Assembly (NCBI GenBank): GCA_937915765.1
Contig: CALGHE010000084.1
Location: 1 to 23,915, forward strand
Length of the DNA: 23,915 nt
DNA from: an uncultured Bacteroidales bacterium
GTDB taxonomy: Bacteria > Bacteroidota > Bacteroidia > Bacteroidales > Paludibacteraceae
Direction: 5' to 3'
Positions 14,545-21,025 of the stretch are shown here, piece by piece (within the stretch, counting starts at the first letter, position 1; the number at the start of each line of letters is the position of its first letter). The notes below the pieces were generated by a model. That model was given only the letters and a program-made list of their open reading frames with translations. It made no database searches and was not told where the DNA came from. A program made the position numbers and the translations under genes.

Positions 14545-15345
14545 ATGAGACAGAGCAATTTTATGATGGGCGGGGGTGTGCCGGTCGTGGTGAAAAACCT
14601 TCTGATTATTAATGTGGTGGTATATATTTTCTGCATTACTTTTCAGGGAAATAATATTTTGACTGATTTTGTGTGGAGGTATTTGCCAGAGTTTGACCCT
14701 CAGAACGTGCTGGCTCTCCATTATTGGGACTCGCCTGCGTTCAATCCGGCGCAGATGGTGACATACATGTTTTTGCACTCGCTGCAAGATATGTCGCACC
14801 TGTTCTTTAATATGTTCTCTTTGTTTATGTTTGGCAGCGCGGTTGAATATGCTCTTGGTCCTAAGCGCTTTCTCACGTTCTACATGGTTTCCGGAATAGG
14901 GGCGGCAATTGTGCAGGAGGTTTTTTGGACGATAGATCTGCAGCCCTTCCTCGCTCAGTTCAGCGATTTGAACAGGCTGGCTGACGGAGCGCTGATATCT
15001 GTCAATGGAGAGCCTATGACTGTGACGGAACTGCTTGCTTATCGGGACGGTGTGCTTAGCGTTATGACAACGGTAGGGGCGTCGGGCGCGGTGTTTGGTC
15101 TGCTGCTGGCTTACGGAATGCTTTTCTCTGAAAGCACCATATATGTGTTTTTTGTTCTGCCGGTCAAGGCGAAGTATTTTGTGGTGTTTTACGCGCTGAT
15201 AGAGTTGTTCTGCGGAGTGAGGGTCGCCACAAGCGAAGCGAGTGACGGAATTGCGCATTTCGCCCATCTTGGAGGCATGCTCTTCGGGCTTCTGCTGATG
15301 TTGTACTGGAGGAAAAAAGATAGAGAGAGCGGGTTTGGGTATTAA
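14545..15345 (+). CDS. Rhomboid-family intramembrane serine protease
   Basis: 266 residues, about six membrane helices. Rhomboid signatures in order: HLFFNMFSLFMFG with His85 and Asn89 (oxyanion side), GASGAVFG with nucleophile Ser180, and AHLGG with catalytic His241. All catalytic residues are present. Between the second and fourth helices there is an insert of about 45 residues (WTIDLQPF...LLAYRDG) that is longer than in the next gene. Rhomboids cleave membrane-embedded segments of other proteins; the substrate is unknown. First gene of a membrane-protein operon, 31 bases before the second rhomboid. Confidence 0.93.
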   Translation: MRQSNFMMGGGVPVVVKNLLIINVVVYIFCITFQGNNILTDFVWRYLPEFDPQNVLALHYWDSPAFNPAQMVTYMFLHSLQDMSHLFFNMFSLFMFGSAVEYALGPKRFLTFYMVSGIGAAIVQEVFWTIDLQPFLAQFSDLNRLADGALISVNGEPMTVTELLAYRDGVLSVMTTVGASGAVFGLLLAYGMLFSESTIYVFFVLPVKAKYFVVFYALIELFCGVRVATSEASDGIAHFAHLGGMLFGLLLMLYWRKKDRESGFGY

Positions 15346-15376
15346 TTAACATGTGAATTTAAAATTAGGTTGATGT

Positions 15377-16288
15377 ATGCAGTCTGAATTTTCTAATATG
15401 AAGGACGAGATTGTTAGTTCGTTTAAGAGCGGCGACATGCTTCAGAAGTTGATATATATAAATTTGGGCGTGTTTGTTGTTGTGGGGCTTATTGGTGTGG
15501 CTCAGTTCCTCTTCAGGGTAGAGAGCTCGTGGTTGACTTATCTGGAGTTCCCTGCGTCGTTCACCAGTTTTTTGTGCAGGCCGTGGACTATAGTAACTTT
15601 CATGTTCTTGCATGAGGGTTTTATCCATTTGATAATAAACCTGCTGATGCTGTACTGGTTTGGCAAGATATTCATGCAGCTGTATCACGTGCAGAGAGAC
15701 TTAACCGGGCTTTATCTGCTTGGCGGAGTCGGCGGAGCGCTGTTTTATATGATGGCTTACAATATCTTTCCGCAATTTAGCGACAAGGTTGAATACAGTG
15801 TTCTGCTCGGAGCGTCGGCCTCTGTGATGGCTATTGTTGTTGCTGTTGCGGTGACATCTCCTAACTATTTGATAAAGCTGCTGTTTTTTGGCGATGTCAA
15901 ACTGAAGTGGGTGGCGTTTGTGAGCGTGCTTATCTCTTTGCTTAATGTGGCCTCTGGGAATGCGGGCGGAGAGATTTCGCATCTCGGCGGGGCGTTCGCC
16001 GGATTTATGTTCGCGTATCAGTATAAGAAGGGGGTCAACATCACAAAATGGATAAACAACTGCGTGGACTGGTGCGTGAACATCTTCTCAAGAAGACCGA
16101 GAATGAAGGTGGCCTCCGGCAGCGGAACTTATGCGGGCAGAAATGGGTCGGACTACGATTATAATCTCAGAAAGAGACAGCAGGACGAGAATGTGAACAG
16201 AATTTTGGAAAAGATAAAGAGAGGCGGATATGACTCTTTAACAAATGAAGAGAAACATGAACTTTTTAAGGCAGGGCAGCGGAAGTAA
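15377..16288 (+). CDS. Second rhomboid-family intramembrane protease with C-terminal helical tail
   Basis: 303 residues. A six-helix rhomboid core (about 25-222) has FLHEGFIHLIINLLMLYWFG, GASASVMA with Ser147, and SHLGG with His202, so the Ser-His dyad is intact. A cytoplasmic tail follows (about 225-303): a basic, Gly/Ser-rich linker, then a conserved-looking helical end (NVNRILEKIKRGGYDSLTNE and HELFKAGQRK) as found at the C-terminus of many Bacteroidota rhomboids. Second gene in the operon; its end overlaps the next gene by up to 44 bases. The two adjacent paralogues differ in insert and tail and so probably have different substrates or partners. Confidence 0.92.
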   Translation: MQSEFSNMKDEIVSSFKSGDMLQKLIYINLGVFVVVGLIGVAQFLFRVESSWLTYLEFPASFTSFLCRPWTIVTFMFLHEGFIHLIINLLMLYWFGKIFMQLYHVQRDLTGLYLLGGVGGALFYMMAYNIFPQFSDKVEYSVLLGASASVMAIVVAVAVTSPNYLIKLLFFGDVKLKWVAFVSVLISLLNVASGNAGGEISHLGGAFAGFMFAYQYKKGVNITKWINNCVDWCVNIFSRRPRMKVASGSGTYAGRNGSDYDYNLRKRQQDENVNRILEKIKRGGYDSLTNEEKHELFKAGQRK

Positions 16289-17375
16289 CTTCTTTTCGAA
16301 GATGGTCGATGTGCCGCTTGTGGCGGTTAACGTCATTCTTGTGATCTGCATGGTGCTGGCCTCTTTCAGCGACCGTGTCAGGCCGACGGAGTCGCTTGTC
16401 GTGTCTGAACTTGGACTTGGGTTTCCTGTGTTGCTGGTGCTTGCCGTGCTTTTCATGCTGTTCTGGCTGGCAAGGCTGAAGTGGAGCTTCCTTATATCTT
16501 TGTTCGGCATAATATTGTCGTTCAATTGCTGTGTTAAAACATTGGCGTTCAATAAGGAGAAAGATGACAAAGACAGGTCTTTCAAGCTGATGACATACAA
16601 TGTGCATCTCTTTAATTTTTATACGGAGCTGAGCCGTAACGAAATTGTCAAGTACCTTTCAGAGTCGGATGCGGACGTGCTTTGTTTGCAGGAGTTTGGA
16701 TACAGCACGAACGAAAAAAGCAAGCACCTCAAGGAGAAGGAGATTTTTGCAGAGCTGAAGAAGAAATACCCGTATTATCATATAGACGTGGCGCGAATAA
16801 AGAACGGTTCGTACGGTGTTGCGATATTGTCAAGGTATCCAATACTGAACAAAGGGAAGGTGGAGTACATAAGTCAGTATAACTCATCGCTATATGCCGA
16901 CGTGGAGATTAAAGGCAAGATCATAAGAATATATAATTGTCATCTGGAGTCTAATAAATTGACGGAGAACGATAAAAATCTGGTGAAAAACTTCGGCAAG
17001 GAGATGAGCACGGAAAAGATGAACGAGGTTGTGTCTCATTTGTCTAAGAAATTATCCGATGCGTACGTGTTGCGAGAGAGGCAGGCGGACAGAATTGCGT
17101 GCGAAGTGCCGGTGTCACCGCATCCTGTGATTGTGTGCGGTGACTTTAACGACGTGCCGGTCTCTTACGCCTATTCCAAAATCAAGGGCGATGACCTGAA
17201 CGACGCTTTTGTGGACGCCGGCTTCGGGTATTGTTACACTTTCAGAGAGAACATGTTCTGGTTCAGAATAGACCATGTGCTTTATGACAAGACAATGGAG
17301 GTGCTGTCTTATAAGGTGGGCGACTTGAAGGCGAGCGACCATTATCCGGTAGAATGTTCCTTTAAATGGAAGTGA
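16245..17375 (+). CDS. Membrane-anchored endonuclease/exonuclease/phosphatase family protein
   Basis: 376 residues. Three membrane helices (about 22-41, 58-76 and 79-95), then an EEP (DNase I-like) domain (about 113-376): MTYNVHLF, LCLQEFG with the metal-binding Glu, YGVAILSRYP, NCHLES, GDFND at 299-303 and SDHYPV with His366. All metal and catalytic positions are present. EEP enzymes cleave phosphodiester or phosphate-ester bonds in nucleic acids, phospholipids or inositol phosphates; the substrate here is unknown, and the catalytic domain could face either side of the membrane. The ATG at 16245 overlaps the rhomboid gene by 44 bases; an alternative ATG at 16257 (MNFLRQ) is equally possible. 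The tight overlap indicates one operon with the rhomboids. Confidence 0.9.
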   Translation: MKRNMNFLRQGSGSNFFSKMVDVPLVAVNVILVICMVLASFSDRVRPTESLVVSELGLGFPVLLVLAVLFMLFWLARLKWSFLISLFGIILSFNCCVKTLAFNKEKDDKDRSFKLMTYNVHLFNFYTELSRNEIVKYLSESDADVLCLQEFGYSTNEKSKHLKEKEIFAELKKKYPYYHIDVARIKNGSYGVAILSRYPILNKGKVEYISQYNSSLYADVEIKGKIIRIYNCHLESNKLTENDKNLVKNFGKEMSTEKMNEVVSHLSKKLSDAYVLRERQADRIACEVPVSPHPVIVCGDFNDVPVSYAYSKIKGDDLNDAFVDAGFGYCYTFRENMFWFRIDHVLYDKTMEVLSYKVGDLKASDHYPVECSFKWK

Positions 17376-17409
17376 TTTTGAAGTTTTTTTGCAAAAAAGT
17401 CACAGACAA

Positions 17410-17440
17410 TTTGTTTTGTCGCAAATAATGTATATCTTTG
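17410..17440 (+). promoter_or_regulatory. Promoter of rpmH
   Basis: TTTG (17410-17413), 19-base spacer, TATCTTTG (17433-17440), an exact match to the Bacteroidota consensus. The predicted start near 17447 gives a leader of about 50 bases. Confidence 0.83.
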
Positions 17441-17495
17441 CATTCCGAATTTAAAGGGCAAAATAAGAATAAAATAACAATTAAAAAATACGGTA

Positions 17496-17654
17496 ATGAA
17501 AAGAACATTTCAACCATCAAACAGAAAAAGAAAGAACAAGCATGGTTTCCGTTCAAGAATGGAAACTCCAAACGGACGTAGAGTGTTGGCTTCTCGTAGA
17601 GCTCACGGAAGAAAGAAATTGACTGTTTCTGACGAGCCTAACTTGAGACGATAA
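17496..17654 (+). CDS. rpmH: Ribosomal protein L34
   Basis: 52 residues, beginning MKRTFQPSNRKRKNKHGFRS and continuing RMETPNGRRVLASRRAHGRK, an unmistakable L34 with its Arg/Lys-rich rRNA-binding composition; the C-terminal tail KLTVSDEPNLRR is longer than the E. coli form. It is a component of the large ribosomal subunit. It has its own promoter and terminator. No rnpA follows it, unlike the classic rpmH-rnpA pair of many bacteria; the next gene is the polymerase III delta' subunit. Confidence 0.97.
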   Translation: MKRTFQPSNRKRKNKHGFRSRMETPNGRRVLASRRAHGRKKLTVSDEPNLRR

Positions 17655-17675
17655 TTCTTCTTTTTCGGAAGGAAT

Positions 17676-17711
17676 AAAAAGGAATCCGCATCGGGTTCCT
17701 TTTTGTTTTTT
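17676..17711 (+). terminator. Terminator of rpmH
   Basis: AAAAAGGAATCC (17676-17687) pairs with GGGTTCCTTTTT (17693-17704), 12 bp with one G-T wobble and a 5-base loop, followed by GTTTTTT. It starts 21 bases after the stop. Confidence 0.88.
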
Positions 17712-17819
17712 ATATTCATACTAAAGGGAAGCTGCCGAGAATGCCCTCCCAATCTTGCGTATAATGTAAAAATCTCGCTCTATTTTCTTCTTAAACTCTT
17801 TTTTTTCAAAAAAAATTCC

Positions 17820-17827
17820 TATTTTTG
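17820..17827 (+). promoter_or_regulatory. Tentative -7 element for the delta'-RicT-GldH operon
   Basis: TATTTTTG at 17820-17827 fits TAnnTTTG, 33 bases before the proposed GTG start. No matching -33 TTTG is seen at 19-20 bases, so the call is weak, but the strong rpmH terminator upstream implies that a promoter exists in this gap. Confidence 0.35.
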
Positions 17828-17860
17828 AAACTAATTTAGGTTAAAAGTTTTTATTTTCGG

Positions 17861-18985
17861 GTGTTGTTTAAAGATGTATATGGCCAAGATGCTGTAAAAC
17901 AGTTGCTTATCTCTTCTGTAAAGGAAGGGAGGATTTCTCATGCGCAGCTTTTTTGCGGTCCCAAGGGTACAGGCAAACTCGCTCTGGCTCTTGCCTACGC
18001 TCAGTACATCTGTTGTGAAAATCGCGGAGAAAACGACTCTTGCGGCGTGTGCCCGTCGTGTGTTAAGTATCAGAAACTTATACATCCGGATTTGCATTTC
18101 GTCTTTCCGATTGTCAAATCGGACTCAAAAGCCGCGTACTGCAGCGATTTTATGGACCAATGGCGCGAGCTTGTCACCGAAAGCCCTTACTTTGATTTTG
18201 ACAAATGGATGTCAACGTTCAAGTCAGACAAGGGGCAGGGCATGATTTATGTGACGGAAAGCGAGGTTATAATACATAAACTCAGCCAGAAGGCCTATGA
18301 GTCTGAATACAAGGTGATGATTATCTGGTTGCCGGAGCGTATGAACGAGGTGTGCGCTAACAAGATTCTGAAGATTCTTGAAGAGCCTTCCGGAAAGACG
18401 CTTTTCCTTCTGGTAACAGAAGATTCGGAGAAACTGCTTTCCACGATTATATCGAGAACGCAGAGGGTGCTTGTGCCGCGTATCGACGAGGAGAGCATGA
18501 GACGGGCGGTGGCGGAGCGGTTCTGTGTGCAGGAGCCGCAACTGTCTGACGTGGTGCGCATTGCGAACGGCGACTTGACCATGGCGGAGAGCATAATAAG
18601 CTCGACAGACGAGGACAAGGAGTTTTTTGAGCTCTTCTGCATGGTGATGAGAGCGGCTTACGCGCGCAAACTGTTCGATATAAAGGCTTGGGCAGAAACG
18701 ATGGCGAAGGGAATGAACAGGAAAAGGCAAGTCTCTTTCCTTGCGTACGCGCAGAGAATGATACGTGAAAATTTTATAATGAATGTGCAGAGGGAGGATC
18801 TGAACTATATGACGAGTTATGAAAACAGCTTTTCCGTGAGATTCTCCCCTTTTGTGAACGAGCACAACATCTGGGGGCTTCTGTCAGAGCTGGAGCTGGC
18901 GGAGCGCCATATAGAACAGAATGTGCAGGCGAAGCTTGTTTTCTTCGACCTTGCGCTTAAACTTATAATGTTGCTGAAAAAGTGA
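17861..18985 (+). CDS. holB: DNA polymerase III subunit delta' (clamp-loader ATPase-like)
   Basis: 374 residues. AAA+ fold: FKDVYGQD, SHAQLFCGPKGTGK with Walker A at 33-39, a four-cysteine zinc site (Cys52, Cys61, Cys64, Cys67 in CENRGENDSCGVCPSC), ILKILEEPSGKTLFLLVT, and ISRTQ in the sensor region (commonly SRC). Delta' is the stator of the clamp loader that places the beta clamp on DNA. The start is not ATG: in-frame GTG at 17861 (or TTG at 17864) gives the family's usual (M)xFKD opening, and an in-frame stop lies at 17837-17839. The C-terminal collar region (about 210-374) is divergent, as is normal. First gene of the operon with RicT and GldH. Confidence 0.9.
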   Translation: MLFKDVYGQDAVKQLLISSVKEGRISHAQLFCGPKGTGKLALALAYAQYICCENRGENDSCGVCPSCVKYQKLIHPDLHFVFPIVKSDSKAAYCSDFMDQWRELVTESPYFDFDKWMSTFKSDKGQGMIYVTESEVIIHKLSQKAYESEYKVMIIWLPERMNEVCANKILKILEEPSGKTLFLLVTEDSEKLLSTIISRTQRVLVPRIDEESMRRAVAERFCVQEPQLSDVVRIANGDLTMAESIISSTDEDKEFFELFCMVMRAAYARKLFDIKAWAETMAKGMNRKRQVSFLAYAQRMIRENFIMNVQREDLNYMTSYENSFSVRFSPFVNEHNIWGLLSELELAERHIEQNVQAKLVFFDLALKLIMLLKK

Positions 18986-19052
18986 GGTTGAAATGTCTCG
19001 CAGGTTTTCAAGTTGTCTTGTCCTGCAAATTTAAATTTTAAAGTAAAGAAAA

Positions 19053-20528
19053 ATGGGAGCAAATGGTGGCGGCTGTCAGCTGAATTCAAAGGGCTGCAGC
19101 AAAAAAACAGATAAGAAGCTTGACACTTACGACTGGTTGTGCGACATACCGGAGGCGCAGAGCATGACCGATTTTGTGGAGGTCATCTTTAAAAACACAA
19201 GGAAGGGATACTTCCGCAACACAAACGGGCTGAAGCTGGAGAAGGGTGATGTTGTGGCGGTTGAGGCTACGCCCGGACACGATATAGGCACGGTCTCTTT
19301 GACCGGGCAGCTGGTGCTGCTGCAGATGAAGAAGAATAATGTTGACCCGAACAAAATCGAGGTCAAGCGCATCTACAGGAAGGCCCGTCAGAACGATATT
19401 GAAAAGTATGAAGAGGCTAAAGCGAAGGAGCACGAAACAATGCTGAAGTCGCGCAAGATTGCCGAAGACCTGAATTTGAACATGAAGATTGGCGATGTGG
19501 AGTATCAGGGCGACGGTAACAAGGCCATCTTTTATTATATTGCCGACGAAAGGGTCGATTTCAGGCAGCTTATCAAGGTGCTTGCCGACACGTTTAAAAT
19601 TCGTATAGAGATGAGGCAGATAGGCGCAAGGCAGGAGGCCGGACGTATAGGCGGAATCGGGCCGTGCGGACGTCCGCTGTGCTGCTCTTCGTGGATGTCC
19701 AGCTTTGTCTCCGTGGCTACAAGCGCGGCAAGGTATCAGGATATTTCGCTTAATCCGCAGAAGCTTGCCGGACAATGTGCCAAACTGAAATGCTGCATGA
19801 ATTTTGAAGTGGACACTTACGTCGAGGCTCAGAAGGAGATTCCGCCTCGCGACATTCCTTTGGAAACTAAAGACGGCGAGTTCTATCATTTTAAGACTGA
19901 TGTGTTCAGCAAGATTATGCAGTATTCGTCATCGCCGACTATGGCTGCGAATATAGTGTCCATACATGCAGACCGGGTTCGTGAAATCATCGCTTTGAAC
20001 AAACAGGGCATAAAGGTAGATTCGCTTGTCGGAGAGGGTGATTCAAAAGAAAAACGTGTTGATTATGAGAATGTTGTTGGTCAGGATAGCTTGACACGTT
20101 TCGACCGTAAGAAGAAAAAGAAAAAACGAGGCAATGGCGCGGCGGTGCGTCAGGAGGCAGTGCCTCAGGCTGAGAACGTGCAGGAAGTTCAGCCTGAATC
20201 TCAAGAAGAGAGCCGTCAGCCGGAAAACCGTCAGAACGGTGGAAATCGTCAAAGACGCAATAACGGGAACGGTCAGCGAAACAACATGAGAGAAAATCGC
20301 GAAAATCGTGAGAATCGTGAAAACGGACAGGGCCGTCAGCGTCAACGTCCGCACAATAACGGAAACGGAGTCGACTCCAAAGAGGGTGTTCAGAACGAAC
20401 GTCGCGAGGATGGTGGCGAAGAGCAGCAGGCTTCTCGTCAGTTCCGAAACAATAACAACAGAAGAAGGCGCGGACCTCGTCCGCCTCGTCAAAATAACGG
20501 AGGTAACGAAGGAGGTCAAAATGCGTAA
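19053..20528 (+). CDS. ricT: PSP1-domain protein, RicT (YaaT)-like, with long disordered tail
   Basis: 491 residues. The core (about 35-315) matches the PSP1/RicT family: VEVIFKNTRKGYFRN, VDFRQLIKVLADTFKIRIEMRQ, then GPCGRPLCCSSW (Cys205, Cys210, Cys211) and CAKLKCCMNFE (Cys242, Cys247, Cys248). In Bacillus, RicT with RicA and RicF carries [4Fe-4S] clusters and directs RNase Y-dependent mRNA maturation; the equivalent cysteines are present here, but no RicA or RicF gene is in the window. From about residue 350 the protein has a Lys run (KKKKKK) and some 140 residues of Arg/Asn/Gln/Glu/Gly-rich low complexity, including tandem ENR triplets, likely disordered and RNA-binding. It lies 67 bases after delta', and its last 8 bases overlap gldH. 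Confidence 0.9.
   Translation: MGANGGGCQLNSKGCSKKTDKKLDTYDWLCDIPEAQSMTDFVEVIFKNTRKGYFRNTNGLKLEKGDVVAVEATPGHDIGTVSLTGQLVLLQMKKNNVDPNKIEVKRIYRKARQNDIEKYEEAKAKEHETMLKSRKIAEDLNLNMKIGDVEYQGDGNKAIFYYIADERVDFRQLIKVLADTFKIRIEMRQIGARQEAGRIGGIGPCGRPLCCSSWMSSFVSVATSAARYQDISLNPQKLAGQCAKLKCCMNFEVDTYVEAQKEIPPRDIPLETKDGEFYHFKTDVFSKIMQYSSSPTMAANIVSIHADRVREIIALNKQGIKVDSLVGEGDSKEKRVDYENVVGQDSLTRFDRKKKKKKRGNGAAVRQEAVPQAENVQEVQPESQEESRQPENRQNGGNRQRRNNGNGQRNNMRENRENRENRENGQGRQRQRPHNNGNGVDSKEGVQNERREDGGEEQQASRQFRNNNNRRRRGPRPPRQNNGGNEGGQNA
20284..20332 (+). repeat. 9-bp tandem repeat inside the ricT tail
   Basis: Degenerate tandem units close to GAAAATCGT/GAGAATCGT encode repeated Glu-Asn-Arg triplets (about residues 412-424 of the RicT-like protein). 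The repeat stays in frame and so can change copy number without breaking the frame. Confidence 0.7.
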
Positions 20529-21000
20529 TCTCAAAATTCTTGGCGCTGTGGCTATGTTCATGGCGGTTTTTTCGTTGTCCGGCTGCAACGACGGCGTTGT
20601 TTTTCAGCAGTCTAAGATATTGCCGGAAGGAGGCTGGCACAAAGACAGTGTCGTGACTTTTGAATATGAGGCGGCTGACACGGCTGGCGTGTATGACATC
20701 GTGGTGGATATTCGCAATAATGGTTCTTATAAATATCAGAATTTCTGGTTGTTCATATCTTCTACGTCGCCAGACGGACTTGTCTATTCGGATTCGCTGG
20801 AGTGTGTGCTGGCAGACTTCAGAGGCAAATGGATCGGCAAGGGGAGCGGCTCGCTTTACCATCTGCCCGTCTCTTTTATGCCGCAAGTGAAGTTCCCGAA
20901 GCAGGGTGTGTATAAGTTCAGCCTGATTCAGGGAATGAGAGAAGACTGCCTCTTGGGCATCAACGACATTGGAATAAGAGTCCGTAAGTCTGAAAATTAA
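20521..21000 (+). CDS. gldH: GldH-family gliding-motility lipoprotein
   Basis: 159 residues from the ATG at 20521. This start gives a proper lipoprotein signal (MRNLKILGAVAMFMAVFSLS) with lipobox LSGC and Cys22; the frame is open much further upstream, but only because it runs antisense to nothing and through the ricT repeats. The body carries the GldH pattern: WHKDSVVTFEYEAADTAGVY, DIRNNGSYKYQNFWLFI, GKGSGSLYHLPVSF and GINDIGIRVRK. GldH is essential for gliding in Flavobacterium johnsoniae, but homologues occur in non-gliding Bacteroidales, where the role is unclear. It overlaps ricT by 8 bases (ATGCGTAA), so translation is coupled. Confidence 0.93.
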   Translation: MRNLKILGAVAMFMAVFSLSGCNDGVVFQQSKILPEGGWHKDSVVTFEYEAADTAGVYDIVVDIRNNGSYKYQNFWLFISSTSPDGLVYSDSLECVLADFRGKWIGKGSGSLYHLPVSFMPQVKFPKQGVYKFSLIQGMREDCLLGINDIGIRVRKSEN

Positions 21001-21025
21001 TTTGATATTTAATTAGTTTAAAATA

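Noticed and set aside
14446..15267. 273-codon minus-strand frame
   Set aside because: It is a shadow of the first rhomboid gene: rich in His and Arg, with no motif, whereas the plus strand carries all rhomboid signatures.
17655..17860. Small RNA between rpmH and the delta' gene
   Set aside because: After the rpmH terminator there is only AT-rich sequence with a weak -7 element; no stable conserved-looking fold was recognisable.
19086..19889. 267-codon minus-strand frame
   Set aside because: Antisense shadow of the RicT-like core with no recognisable protein pattern.
20308..20520. Upstream extension of the gldH frame
   Set aside because: It only reflects the repeat-rich ricT tail read in another frame; the ATG at 20521 gives a proper lipoprotein signal and an 8-base overlap.
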